A stretch of 64,000 bases of DNA, taken from NCBI GenBank assembly GCA_910577505.1, contig CAJTLN010000002.1, positions 124,001 to 188,000 on the forward strand. The letters are read 5' to 3'. Positions 15,712 through 25,039 of this stretch are shown here, in pieces. Source of the DNA: an uncultured Bacilli bacterium (GTDB lineage: Bacteria; Bacillota_I; Bacilli_A; RF39; UBA660). Numbering within the stretch: the first letter of the stretch is position 1; every line of letters begins with the position of its first letter. The position numbers and the translations under genes were made by a program. The notes beneath the pieces were generated by a model, which was not told where the DNA came from, did not search any database, and was given only the letters and a program-made list of their open reading frames with translations.

Positions 15712-17826
15712 GTGAGACTTTTCTATAATAACGTATTTAAAAATTATTTTCTTCTAATGATAACTTTATTTGTTGAAGAACTTATATTTAGATGGTGTGT
15801 AGGTTTTTCATTATTTGATTGGTCTGTGTTAAGAATATTTATTGGGATTAATGCATTAAGTTTATTTCTAAGTGCAATATTTTCATTGTGTGGAAGAGTT
15901 GTTAGTAATATTTTATCTTTACTAGCAGCAGTAATTTGTACGGTATATGCTTTAGTTCAAGCAGGATTTTTAAATTATCTTGGTGTCTTTATGTCTTTTG
16001 GGACGACTTCTCAAGCAGGTGCAGTTAAAGATTATATAATGGATTATATTGCATCATTTTCTTGGAAATTTTGGTTAATACTTATTCCATTAGCATTTTT
16101 ATTAATATTCTATGTTTTCTTTGATCATAGAATAAAAGTTTTAGAGAGAAATGATACAATAGATTTTGCTGATAAATTTGATAGTGAAGAACGTAAAAAA
16201 TTAAATGATCAAATTTTAGCTAAGAAAAAAAGAAGAAGATTAGTTAATGCAAAAATAAATGCAATGGTTCTTGCGGTTGCTTTTGCTGGTGTTTATTACT
16301 ATACTCTTGGGGCTGACTTTATGCAAAATGATTTACAATTAAAGTCAACAAAAGAACTTTTTGATAATCCAGATATTCCTAATATTGCAATGGGACAATT
16401 TGGATATACAATGTATGCTTTTGCTGATTTAAAAGCTGTGTTGTTACCAACAGATTCTATAGAAGAAACTCCTTTTGATGATGGTTATGTAAAAAATGAG
16501 CAGGTAATTAGTGATTATACTAGATATATGGATGATACAATTTGGGAACAAATAATTTCTGATGAGAGTAGAGCAAACTATAAAAAATTGAATAATTATT
16601 ATATAAGTCAACCTATTACAGATAAAAATGATTTTACTGGTTTCTTTAAAGATAAAAATTTAATTGTAATAATGATGGAATCAACAAATAATATTTTAAT
16701 AAATGAAGAGTTTTTTCCGAATTTTTATAAACTATATAATGAAGGTTGGGCTTGGGATAATGCTTATAGTCCTAGAAATTCTTGTTCTACTGGAAATAAT
16801 GAAATGAGTGGAATGACTAGTTTATTTACGATTAATAATTCTTGTACAGCAAATAATTATAAAAGAAATATTTATCCTGGAGCTATATTTAATTTATTTA
16901 ATAAATCAGGATATACTACTACTAGTTTCCATAATTATACTGATCAATATTATGCTAGAACTATATATCATCCTAATATGGGAAGTGGACATTTTTATGG
17001 TGTTCAAGAATTAGGAATTCCTTATAGCAATGTATATCATGAGTGGCCTAGTGATGTTGAATTAGTTGAAAAAGTTCTTAATATTACAAAGGATCAAGAT
17101 AAATTTATGACATGGATTACTTCTGTGTCTGCACATCAACCATATACTCAAAGTAGTGAATTAGGAGATAAATATCTTGATTTATTTAAAGATACTAACT
17201 ATAATATTTCACTTAAGAGGTATATGTCTAAATTAAAAGAATTTGATAATGCTATTGGAACGTTACTTGATGGACTAGAAGCTCAGGGAAAATTAGATGA
17301 TACTGTAATTGTTTTATATGCTGATCATTATCCTTATGGCTTGAATACTAGTACTATTAATTCTTATTTTGATTATGATGTAACTAAGAGATATGAAGTT
17401 GATAGAACACCTTTTGTTATTTATAATACAAAGATGCATGCACAGAAATATAAAGAATATACTTCATATGTAAATATTGTTCCAACTGTTGCTAATTTAT
17501 TTGATTTAGATTATGATCCTAGATTATATGTTGGACAAGATTTATTGTCAGAAAGTTATGAAAATAGGGTTGTTTTCTCTGATGGTTCATGGCAAGATGA
17601 AAAAGCATTCTATAGTGCATCAGGTGGTAGAATTATATATTTTGAACCTAATACTACTTATACACCAGAGGAAATTAAAAATATTAATACTAATATCAAA
17701 AATAAAATATCTATGTCTAATTTAGCAATAAAGGTTAATTACTTTAATTATTTAGAAGAAACAAAAGAAAAATATAAAGTAGAACAAATTCAATCTCAGA
17801 GTGGAGATGTATCAGTTTCTGAATAG
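15712..17826 (+). CDS. LTA synthase-family sulfatase-fold membrane enzyme
   Basis: The 704-residue protein has five or so membrane segments in its first ~210 residues, then an extracellular alkaline-phosphatase/sulfatase domain. Visible metal and catalytic residues are Glu323 (MMES), Thr360 in the NSCSTGNNEMSG stretch and Asp538-His539 (YADHYP). The SVSAHQPYT block is also typical. LTA synthases add glycerol phosphate from phosphatidylglycerol to a lipid anchor. A related phosphoglycerol transferase activity cannot be excluded. It begins with GTG at 15712, three bases after rnhB, and no strong ribosome site is seen. It sits between rnhB and topA, an unusual spot. Confidence 0.8.
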   Translation: MRLFYNNVFKNYFLLMITLFVEELIFRWCVGFSLFDWSVLRIFIGINALSLFLSAIFSLCGRVVSNILSLLAAVICTVYALVQAGFLNYLGVFMSFGTTSQAGAVKDYIMDYIASFSWKFWLILIPLAFLLIFYVFFDHRIKVLERNDTIDFADKFDSEERKKLNDQILAKKKRRRLVNAKINAMVLAVAFAGVYYYTLGADFMQNDLQLKSTKELFDNPDIPNIAMGQFGYTMYAFADLKAVLLPTDSIEETPFDDGYVKNEQVISDYTRYMDDTIWEQIISDESRANYKKLNNYYISQPITDKNDFTGFFKDKNLIVIMMESTNNILINEEFFPNFYKLYNEGWAWDNAYSPRNSCSTGNNEMSGMTSLFTINNSCTANNYKRNIYPGAIFNLFNKSGYTTTSFHNYTDQYYARTIYHPNMGSGHFYGVQELGIPYSNVYHEWPSDVELVEKVLNITKDQDKFMTWITSVSAHQPYTQSSELGDKYLDLFKDTNYNISLKRYMSKLKEFDNAIGTLLDGLEAQGKLDDTVIVLYADHYPYGLNTSTINSYFDYDVTKRYEVDRTPFVIYNTKMHAQKYKEYTSYVNIVPTVANLFDLDYDPRLYVGQDLLSESYENRVVFSDGSWQDEKAFYSASGGRIIYFEPNTTYTPEEIKNINTNIKNKISMSNLAIKVNYFNYLEETKEKYKVEQIQSQSGDVSVSE

Positions 17827-17870
17827 TTATTGTAACAACTTAGAAGTACATTTAGAAAGGAAAATACAAT

Positions 17871-19889
17871 ATGAAAAAATTAGTAATAGTGGAATCACCT
17901 TCAAAGAGTAAAACTATTGAAAAATATTTAGGAAACGATTATAAAGTGGTTGCTAGTATGGGTCATATAAGAGATTTGGCAACAACAGGTAAATTTGGTT
18001 TAGGTGTAGACGTTGATAATGATTTTGCGCCTTCTTATATACCTATGAAGGGAAAAAAGAAAGTTATTACAGATTTAAAGAAAATGTCAAAAGAAGCAGA
18101 ACAAGTATATTTAGCAACCGACCCTGACCGTGAGGGAGAAGCAATAAGTTGGCATTTAAAAGAAGCTTTAGGTTTAAAGAAAAATTATGAACGCGTTACG
18201 TTTAATGAAATTACAAAAGATGTTATAATTGAAGCTTTTAATAAAGCTCGTGATATTGATGTTGATTTAGTTAAGAGTCAAGAGACTAGAAGAATATTAG
18301 ATAGAATAATTGGTTTTAGATTATCTAAATTAATGCAATCTAAAACAGGCGGTAAAAGTGCGGGTAGAGTACAAAGTGTTGCTTTGAAGCTTATTGTTGA
18401 TAGAGAAAGAGAAATACAAGCATTTATACCAGAAGAATATTGGTCAATTACAGCTAAATTTAATCAATTTGATGCTGATTTAGAAAAATATAAAAATAAA
18501 AAAATTGAACTTAAAAATGAAGATGAAGCTGACTATGTAATATCTTCTTTAGGACCAGATTATCACATTAGTAATATTGAGTGTAAAGAGAAAAACAAAA
18601 AAGGTGTTATGCCTTTTAAAACTAGTACATTACAACAAACAGCAGTTAATAAACTTAATTTTGCAAGTAGTAAGACAATGCGTATAGCACAAAAGTTATA
18701 TGAAGGTGTAGACATTGGTAGTGAAACAGTTGGTCTTATTACTTATATGCGTACAGATAGTGAGAGATTATCTCCTGTGTTTATTAATGAAGCATTTAAG
18801 TTTATTAAAGAAACATATGGAGATAAATATGTTGGTGCAGTAAAACAACAAAAGAAAAATGATAATATGCAAGATGCACATGAAGGTATTCGTGTAACTA
18901 GTCCTTATAGAACACCAGAGTCTTTAAAGAAATATTTAAGTGCAGATGAATATAAATTATATAGTTTAATTTATGCTAGAAGTTTAGCTTGCTTAATGGC
19001 AGACGCTAAAGTAAAAGCTACTGCTGTTACGTTACTTAATAATGATTATGAATTTAAAGCTACTGGTAGTGTTTTAATATTTGATGGATATCTAAAAGTG
19101 TATGGTAATTATGAATCATCTGAAGATACAATATTACCAGATTTAACAGGTATAACAGTATTAAATGCGGATGAAGTAATAAAAGAACAACACTTTACTA
19201 AGCCAGCTCCAAGGTATACAGAAAGCTCATTAATTAAAGAATTAGAACGTCTTGGAATAGGTAGACCTTCAACATATGCAACAATTATGGAAACTATTAA
19301 AGCTCGTGATTATGTAACAGTTGAAGATAAAAAATTTGTTCCAACAAAAGTTGGTATAGAAACTACAGATAAATTACAAGAAGGATTTAGTGATATTATA
19401 AATGTAGAATATACAGCTAATATGGAAACAGAACTGGATGAAATAGCTGAAGCTAAATTGAATAATGTTGAAGTATTAAAAGAGTTTTATAATAAGTTTG
19501 AACCATTAGTTGAAGATGCGTTTAAAAATATGGAGAAAAAAGAAGCAGAGCAGACAGGTGAGGCTTGTCCAGAATGTGGAAGTCCATTAGTTATTAGAAA
19601 TGGTAGATATGGTGAGTTTGTTGCTTGTTCTAATTATCCAGAATGTAAATTCATAAAAAAGGAAGAAGTACCAGTATTAGAGATTTGTAATTGCCCTAAC
19701 TGTGATGGAAAGATAATTGAAAAGAAAAGTAGAAAAGGAAAAGTCTTCTATGGATGTAATAATTATCCAAAATGTAAAACAGCTTATTGGTATAAGCCTG
19801 TAGATAGAAAATGTCCAGAATGTGGTGAAATGCTATTAGAAAAGTCTAAAAAAATAGTATGTAGTAGTTGTGAATATGAAGACGAGTAA
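17871..19889 (+). CDS. topA: DNA topoisomerase I (type IA)
   Basis: The 672-residue enzyme relaxes negative supercoils. It has the Toprim start KLVIVESPSKSKTIEKYLG, the DPDREGEAISWHL acidic motif, and the active-site Tyr292 in GLITYMRTDSERLS. SSLIKELERLGIGRPSTYA follows. The C-terminus has three four-Cys zinc ribbons (about residues 565-590, 605-637 and 645-670), as in other Bacilli. GAAAGG precedes the ATG. The stop codon lies in the loop of the terminator hairpin. Confidence 0.97.
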   Translation: MKKLVIVESPSKSKTIEKYLGNDYKVVASMGHIRDLATTGKFGLGVDVDNDFAPSYIPMKGKKKVITDLKKMSKEAEQVYLATDPDREGEAISWHLKEALGLKKNYERVTFNEITKDVIIEAFNKARDIDVDLVKSQETRRILDRIIGFRLSKLMQSKTGGKSAGRVQSVALKLIVDREREIQAFIPEEYWSITAKFNQFDADLEKYKNKKIELKNEDEADYVISSLGPDYHISNIECKEKNKKGVMPFKTSTLQQTAVNKLNFASSKTMRIAQKLYEGVDIGSETVGLITYMRTDSERLSPVFINEAFKFIKETYGDKYVGAVKQQKKNDNMQDAHEGIRVTSPYRTPESLKKYLSADEYKLYSLIYARSLACLMADAKVKATAVTLLNNDYEFKATGSVLIFDGYLKVYGNYESSEDTILPDLTGITVLNADEVIKEQHFTKPAPRYTESSLIKELERLGIGRPSTYATIMETIKARDYVTVEDKKFVPTKVGIETTDKLQEGFSDIINVEYTANMETELDEIAEAKLNNVEVLKEFYNKFEPLVEDAFKNMEKKEAEQTGEACPECGSPLVIRNGRYGEFVACSNYPECKFIKKEEVPVLEICNCPNCDGKIIEKKSRKGKVFYGCNNYPKCKTAYWYKPVDRKCPECGEMLLEKSKKIVCSSCEYEDE

Positions 19890-19902
19890 TCGTCTTTTTT
19901 TT
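19879..19902 (+). terminator. Intrinsic terminator of topA
   Basis: AAGACGA (19879-19885) pairs with TCGTCTT (19890-19896); the loop holds the TAA stop. The T run reaches 19902. Confidence 0.85.
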
Positions 19903-19920
19903 ATTTATATGTTTGTTCTC

Positions 19921-19949
19921 TTGACCACTGTTTATAAAAATATTATACT
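19921..19949 (+). promoter_or_regulatory. Sigma-A-type promoter for the lipoprotein gene
   Basis: TTGACC (19921-19926), 17-base spacer, TATACT (19944-19949), 26 bases before the ATG. Confidence 0.75.
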
Positions 19950-19974
19950 AATATTATAGAAAAGAGGAGTTTAT

Positions 19975-20454
19975 ATGAAAAAGAAATTTTTAGGGTTAGT
20001 TTTATTTGTTATGATGGCTTTAACTCTTACTGGATGTGGAAAGGAAGAAAATAAAGATTTAACTTGTAAAGCTAAAATTAATCAAAGTGGAATGGTTATT
20101 GAAATGACTGCTAAGGGAAGTTTTGGAAGTAAAAGTGAAAAGTTAAAAGATTTTGAAATGGAATATTTTTATGATTATACTGATTTATTCGAAAAATCAG
20201 GTGTAGAAATAACTAGTCAACTTGCTGATGAAATGAAAGATTCAATTAGAACCGAATTAGAGAAACAATTTAAAGATAAAAAAGGAATAGAAATTAAGGA
20301 CATTACAAATGATGGTAATAAATTTTATATTACTATTAATGGAGATGTAGAAACTTTCGAAAAAGAATATCCAGCTGATTTCAAAAATGATGGAGAATTC
20401 ACATATAATGGATTTAAGAAAGAATACGAAAAACAAGGATTAACTTGTGAATAA
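19975..20454 (+). CDS. Lipoprotein with a Cys-bounded domain (YehR/DUF1307-like)
   Basis: The 159-residue protein has a clean lipoprotein signal: MKKKF, a hydrophobic core, and the lipobox LTGC, giving a lipid-modified Cys21. The mature part opens with DLTCKAKI and closes with EKQGLTCE, so a disulfide between the two ends is possible. The layout resembles YehR/DUF1307 lipoproteins, whose role is unclear. The C-terminal part of the protein at 21153 is related: FFYDYTDLFE here matches FVYDFTDTYE there. GAGGAG precedes the ATG; it has its own promoter and terminator. Confidence 0.75.
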   Translation: MKKKFLGLVLFVMMALTLTGCGKEENKDLTCKAKINQSGMVIEMTAKGSFGSKSEKLKDFEMEYFYDYTDLFEKSGVEITSQLADEMKDSIRTELEKQFKDKKGIEIKDITNDGNKFYITINGDVETFEKEYPADFKNDGEFTYNGFKKEYEKQGLTCE

Positions 20455-20455
20455 G

Positions 20456-20482
20456 AAAAGACTTCAGTTTTGAAGTCTTTTT
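20456..20482. terminator. Bidirectional terminator between convergent genes
   Basis: An eleven-base perfect stem (20456-20466 with 20471-20481) around GTTT, with T on one side and A on the other, so it works on both strands. The last codons of the minus-strand gene, including its TGA stop at 20464-20466, lie inside it. Confidence 0.85.
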
Positions 20483-21024
20483 CCTTTGGTATTTGAATTA
20501 GAATTTTTTTGTTTTTGCTCAGCTAATTTTGCGATACTATTTGTATAGTTTCTGGCTTGAGCGATTAAAGCTGATTCCATAGAACGGAATGATATTCCAG
20601 TTAAACTTGCATTAAAAACATTTTCTTCGATAGAAGTAACACAGTGATGATCTAGATAAGAGGCTTTTTTTAAAATTCTTTTTTCATGAAATTCAAGTCT
20701 TTTCTTGTATTCACATAATTTTTTAATAATTTCATTGATTTTAGTTTTGTCACTTATAGCTTTATCAGCTAAAGTATTTAGTTCTTCAATACTAAGACTA
20801 TTTAATGAATCAAAATCAGGAATGTATCCGAGGCTTTCAATATATTCAGCATTATTTGAGTTATTTATGCGATAAAAACCTTCTGTATCACATTCCATAT
20901 TTATAATGGATGGTTCAGTAAATAATTCTGGTCTTACAAATTCTTTACTAGCGTTCAATGTTTCAATATCAGTTTTTTCTATAAATGCTATTTTTTTTCC
21001 TTTTACAACTCTTATTTTTTTCAT
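20464..21024 (-). CDS. Hypothetical cytoplasmic protein
   Basis: The 186-residue product has no membrane segment. It begins MKKIRVVKGKKIAFIEKTD, a short basic beta stretch. The second half is predicted helical and charged (NEIIKKLCEYKKRLEFHEKRILKKA), and it ends in a Lys/Asn-rich tail. I recognise no family. AGGAG lies just before the ATG on the minus strand, and a good promoter is found at 21044-21072. Confidence 0.6.
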   Translation of the reverse strand: MKKIRVVKGKKIAFIEKTDIETLNASKEFVRPELFTEPSIINMECDTEGFYRINNSNNAEYIESLGYIPDFDSLNSLSIEELNTLADKAISDKTKINEIIKKLCEYKKRLEFHEKRILKKASYLDHHCVTSIEENVFNASLTGISFRSMESALIAQARNYTNSIAKLAEQKQKNSNSNTKGKRLQN

Positions 21025-21043
21025 ATTTTCTCCTTATGTAATT

Positions 21044-21072
21044 ATCATATCCCTAATATTACAATATGTCAA
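21044..21072 (-). promoter_or_regulatory. Minus-strand promoter for the 20464-21024 gene
   Basis: Read on the minus strand: TTGACA (21072-21067), 17-base spacer, TATGAT (21049-21044). Confidence 0.75.
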
Positions 21073-21101
21073 ATTATCTATTTTTTGACTATAAAAATTT
21101 G

Positions 21102-21130
21102 TTGACTATATTTATTTTATTATATATACT
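21102..21130 (+). promoter_or_regulatory. Plus-strand promoter for the 21153-22001 gene
   Basis: TTGACT (21102-21107), 17-base spacer, TATACT (21125-21130). A second TTGACT at 21085-21090 lies 17 bases upstream of the first. The divergent minus-strand promoter starts about 30 bases to the left. Confidence 0.75.
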
Positions 21131-21152
21131 TGTCTTAAAGTAGTGTGAGAAA

Positions 21153-22001
21153 ATGAAAAAAGATGTAATTACAATTGTTGCTTTATTAATTTTAATAGTT
21201 TTATTAGGTGGAGGGATATTTTTTGCTGTTAAAACTAATATGTTTAGTACTAGAACTGATGAAAAAGCGAATTTGACCCATAATGAACAATATTATGATG
21301 AGGATGAAGGCGAAGAAGAAAATCAAAATGAAGAAGTAGAAAAGCCAGAAGAAAAAGTGGAAGAAGTAGAGCAACCAAAGAAAGATGAAGTAAAAAAAGA
21401 AGAAAAGCCAGTTACTACACCACCTGTTATAAATAAAGTAGATGTAATTGAAAAAAATCCTACATTAGGTAGTGGTGGTCAAAATCAAGGAAGTAATAAT
21501 AATCAAAATAATGATGATCAAGAAAAAAAAGATGATAATACTAATAACAATGGGGATAATCAAGATGATAATCAGAATGATGAACCTAAGCCTCCAGTAT
21601 TGCCTAAAGAAGGGACGCTTACTTGTACAAATGTAACAAATGATGAAGATGGTGTTTTGACACATACTGTAGTTGGTGTATTTGATACTACAGATGCTTA
21701 TATTAATAATTATAAAGAAACTTTTGTTTATGATTTTACTGATACGTATGAACCTTTTGATGATGAAATAAGAGCTACTTTGGAAAAAAGTTTAAATGAT
21801 GAAGTTGTTGCATCATTAGGAGAGCTTGCTAATTCTTTTACGATAACACCAGGAAGTAGAGGTAATATAATTAATTTAAGTTTGGCTAGTGATAGAAATA
21901 GATTAAAAGCTGTAAATCCAAGTGGATTTACAACTACTGGTATTTTCTATTATGAAAATTTTAAAAGTATTTATGCTAGTTCAGGATATATATGTAGTTA
22001 A
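21153..22001 (+). CDS. Membrane-anchored protein with acidic linker and YehR-like C-terminal domain
   Basis: The 282-residue protein has one N-terminal anchor (residues ~6-27). Then comes a ~130-residue low-complexity linker, first Glu/Lys/Pro-rich, then Asn/Asp/Gln-rich, as in wall-spanning spacers. The final ~125 residues start GTLTCTNV and end SSGYICS. They are related to the lipoprotein at 19975 in order of motifs (VYDFTDTYE, LEKSLNDE, GNIINLSL, YYENFKSIY) and keep the Cys near both ends. A tethered outside domain is therefore likely; function is unknown. It has its own promoter and terminator. Confidence 0.65.
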   Translation: MKKDVITIVALLILIVLLGGGIFFAVKTNMFSTRTDEKANLTHNEQYYDEDEGEEENQNEEVEKPEEKVEEVEQPKKDEVKKEEKPVTTPPVINKVDVIEKNPTLGSGGQNQGSNNNQNNDDQEKKDDNTNNNGDNQDDNQNDEPKPPVLPKEGTLTCTNVTNDEDGVLTHTVVGVFDTTDAYINNYKETFVYDFTDTYEPFDDEIRATLEKSLNDEVVASLGELANSFTITPGSRGNIINLSLASDRNRLKAVNPSGFTTTGIFYYENFKSIYASSGYICS

Positions 22002-22002
22002 A

Positions 22003-22030
22003 GGTATCGATTTTATAATCGATACTTTTT
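22003..22030 (+). terminator. Intrinsic terminator
   Basis: GTATCGAT (22004-22011) pairs with ATCGATAC (22018-22025), loop TTTATA, then five T. Confidence 0.85.
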
Positions 22031-22058
22031 ATTATATATAGTGAAAAATTTATTTATA

Positions 22059-22067
22059 TGTTATAAT
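22059..22067 (+). promoter_or_regulatory. Extended -10 promoter of lepA
   Basis: TGT plus TATAAT (22062-22067). The -35 region at the expected distance is poor, which is common for extended -10 promoters. Confidence 0.55.
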
Positions 22068-22088
22068 TTCTTGTAGTTAGGTGATTTT

Positions 22089-23885
22089 ATGAAACAGGAG
22101 AATATTAGAAATTTTTCGATAATTGCACATATAGATCATGGTAAAAGTACTTTAGCAGATAGAATCCTAGAAATTACTGGTGGAGTAGATAAACATGATA
22201 TGAAAGCACAAATGCTTGATAGTATGGATTTAGAGAGAGAAAGAGGAATTACTATTAAGTTAAATGCTGTACAACTTAATTATCGTTATAATAATGAAGA
22301 TTATACTTTGCATTTAATAGATACGCCTGGGCATGTCGATTTTAGTTATGAAGTATCGAGAAGTTTAGCGGCTTGTGAAGGAGCAATATTAGTAGTAGAT
22401 GCGGCTCAAGGAATAGAAGCACAAACTTTAGCTAATTTATATTTGGCGATGGCTGATGATTTGGTAATAATACCAGTTATTAATAAAATAGATTTACCGA
22501 ATGCTGATATACCTAAAGTATTAAAAGAACTAAAGGATGTATTGGGATTTAGAGAAGATGAAGTAATTTTATGTAGTGGTAAGACAGGCGAAGGGGTTGA
22601 AGATTTAATAAAAGCAGTTGTAACACGTATTCCAGCTCCTAAGATTAATAATGAAGCCCCAACTAGAGCATTAATATTTGACAGTCATTTTGATGCTTAT
22701 AGAGGAGTTATAGCTTTAGTTAGAGTATTTGATGGTAAAGTAACTAGTAAAGATACGATAAAGATGCTTGCTACTAATGATCAATATGGTGTTGTTGATT
22801 TAGGAGTTAATCATCCAAAAGAAGAAATAAAGAATGAATTAGTATCTGGAGAAGTTGGATGGATAAGTGGATCTATTAAAGATATTAGAAGTGTTAGAGT
22901 AGGAGATACGTTAACTACTTTAAGAAGTGAAGCAGATACACAATTGCCTGGATATCAACCTATGAAACCAATGGTATATAGTGGAATATTCCCTGTTGAA
23001 CCAAATAAATTTCCAGTGTTGCGTGAAGCTTTAGAAAAATTACAATTAAATGATGCTTCACTTGCTTTTGAGCCAGAAACTAGTGATGCATTAGGATTTG
23101 GATTTAGAACTGGATTCTTAGGACTTTTACATATGGATATTATAATGACTAGATTAGAAAGAGAATTTGATTTAGATGTTATAGCAACAAGTCCTTCTGT
23201 TATATATAAAGTTGAATTAACTAATGGGGAATGGGTGGAAGTTGATAGTCCTAATAAATTGCCAGAAAGAGCTAGAATTAAAGAAATAAATGAACCATAT
23301 ATAAAGACAAATATTTTTGTTCCTAGTGATTATATAGGTTCTATTATGGAGTTATGTCAGGATAAACGTGGTAATTATATTGGAATGGAATATATAGATC
23401 CAACTAGAGTTAATATTCATTATGAGATACCACTTGCTGAAGTAGTTTATGATTTTTTTGATAAATTAAAGAGTATGACAAAAGGATATGCTTCATTTGA
23501 TTATGAATTATGTGGTTATAAACCATCTGATTTAGTTAAAATGGATATACTAATTAATGGAGATACAGTAGATGCATTAAGTGTTATTGTACATAAAGAT
23601 GATGCTTATAATAGAGGTAAAAAGATAGTTGAAAATTTAAAAACTATAATACCAAGACAAATGTTTCAAGTCCCTATTCAGGCTAGTATTGGTAGTAAGG
23701 TTATTGCGAGAGAGAATATTAGTGCAATGAGAAAGAATGTTTTGGCTAAGTGTTATGGTGGGGATATTTCACGTAAAAAGAAATTATTAGAAAAACAAAA
23801 AGAAGGAAAAAAGAGAATGAAAATGGTTGGTCGTGTTGAAGTACCACAGGAAGCATTTTTAGCTGTATTAAAGGCGGATAAGTAG
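22089..23885 (+). CDS. lepA: Elongation factor 4 (LepA), ribosome-associated GTPase
   Basis: The 598-residue protein is a translational GTPase with normal LepA length. G1 reads AHIDHGKST, then DTPGH and NKIDLP. The LepA-specific C-terminal half includes EPETSDALGFGFRTGFLGLLHMDI and ends with SRKKKLLEKQKEGKKRMKMVGRVEVPQEAF. LepA acts on stalled or assembling ribosomes. Its start has a weak GTGAT site. The next gene follows after 8 bases and is probably in the same transcript. Confidence 0.97.
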   Translation: MKQENIRNFSIIAHIDHGKSTLADRILEITGGVDKHDMKAQMLDSMDLERERGITIKLNAVQLNYRYNNEDYTLHLIDTPGHVDFSYEVSRSLAACEGAILVVDAAQGIEAQTLANLYLAMADDLVIIPVINKIDLPNADIPKVLKELKDVLGFREDEVILCSGKTGEGVEDLIKAVVTRIPAPKINNEAPTRALIFDSHFDAYRGVIALVRVFDGKVTSKDTIKMLATNDQYGVVDLGVNHPKEEIKNELVSGEVGWISGSIKDIRSVRVGDTLTTLRSEADTQLPGYQPMKPMVYSGIFPVEPNKFPVLREALEKLQLNDASLAFEPETSDALGFGFRTGFLGLLHMDIIMTRLEREFDLDVIATSPSVIYKVELTNGEWVEVDSPNKLPERARIKEINEPYIKTNIFVPSDYIGSIMELCQDKRGNYIGMEYIDPTRVNIHYEIPLAEVVYDFFDKLKSMTKGYASFDYELCGYKPSDLVKMDILINGDTVDALSVIVHKDDAYNRGKKIVENLKTIIPRQMFQVPIQASIGSKVIARENISAMRKNVLAKCYGGDISRKKKLLEKQKEGKKRMKMVGRVEVPQEAFLAVLKADK

Positions 23886-23893
23886 GTGTTTAT

Positions 23894-25003
23894 ATGACAA
23901 AGAAAGATTTTAAAGATAAGATATTATTAATTACTTATGGAGTTTTGTTGTTCGTATTTTTAATGAATTATAATTGGATAGGCAATATACTAATGTATTT
24001 AGGAAATATTCTTTTACCATTTATAATAGGAGCTATTATTGCATTTATATTAAATGTAATTGTTAAGATGTTAGAAGATTCTATTTTAAAGAAAACTGGT
24101 AAATATAAAAGGGGATTAAGTATTCTATTATCTTTATTGATAGTATTTGGATTTATAGCTATAATGTTGTTTATTTTAATCCCTCAAATAAAAAATGCTG
24201 GAATGATTTTTATTGAAAATATTCCAGAATATCAAGAAACGATTTATGATATTGGATCAAAATTTGGTTTATCAGAAGAAACATTAAGTTATATCGATTT
24301 GGAAAATAATAAAATAAAGGATGATTTTTTAACATTATTGTCTGATAATACAGAACATATTATTAATTTTTCAATGATGTTTGCTAATTCTTTATTAAGT
24401 GCTCTTACAAATTTCTTTGTTGGGTTTGTATTTGCAATTTATATTTTAATTGATAAAGAAAATTTATCTCGTCAGTTTAAAAAAATATTAAATAAACTTT
24501 TCAAGTCATCAGTTTACGATAAAGTATTAGAAATATCTAGATTATCTAATATGACGTTTCAGAATTTTATAAAAGTACAAGCATTTGAAGCTTTTATATT
24601 AGGTTTCTTATGTTTTATTGGTATGTTAATATGTAGATTACCATATGCAGCAACTATATCTGTTCTTGTCGGATTTACAGCGTTAATTCCAATATTTGGA
24701 GCATTTATAGGTTGTGCTATTGGAGCGTTCTTAATATTTATGATTAATCCTATAAAAGCTATTATATTTATTATATTCTTCTTAGTATTACAGCAAATAG
24801 AAGGAAATTTGATTTATCCCCATGTTGTTGGTGGAAAAATTGGATTACCAAGTATTTGGGTTTTAGTTGCTGTAATGATAGGTGGATCTGTTGGTGGAGT
24901 ATTTGGGATGTTAATTGGAGTTCCAATTATGTCTATAGTATATAGTTTATTAAAAGTTTACGTAAATGATAAAAATAAAAAGAAAATAACTACTTCTAAG
25001 TAG
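23894..25003 (+). CDS. AI-2E family transporter (PerM/YdiK-like)
   Basis: The 369-residue membrane protein has about eight hydrophobic segments with the family's layout. Two N-terminal helices come first (LPFIIGAIIAFILN), then a ~100-residue outside loop, then the conserved C-terminal half with FVGFVFAIYIL, PYAATISVLVGFTALIPIFGAFIG, QQIEGNLIYPHVVGGKIGLPS and GGVFGMLIGVP. Family members export varied small molecules, and some act as cation/proton antiporters. The substrate cannot be predicted. A second copy is at 58932. It follows lepA closely and ends in a terminator. Confidence 0.85.
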   Translation: MTKKDFKDKILLITYGVLLFVFLMNYNWIGNILMYLGNILLPFIIGAIIAFILNVIVKMLEDSILKKTGKYKRGLSILLSLLIVFGFIAIMLFILIPQIKNAGMIFIENIPEYQETIYDIGSKFGLSEETLSYIDLENNKIKDDFLTLLSDNTEHIINFSMMFANSLLSALTNFFVGFVFAIYILIDKENLSRQFKKILNKLFKSSVYDKVLEISRLSNMTFQNFIKVQAFEAFILGFLCFIGMLICRLPYAATISVLVGFTALIPIFGAFIGCAIGAFLIFMINPIKAIIFIIFFLVLQQIEGNLIYPHVVGGKIGLPSIWVLVAVMIGGSVGGVFGMLIGVPIMSIVYSLLKVYVNDKNKKKITTSK

Positions 25004-25011
25004 TTATTTTT
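24983..25011 (+). terminator. Intrinsic terminator after the transporter
   Basis: A ten-base stem AAAATAACTA / TAGTTATTTT (24983-24992 with 25001-25010), then T. The left arm overlaps the end of the gene. Confidence 0.75.
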
Positions 25012-25039
25012 AGTATACTTTATATAAGGAGAGTATGTT

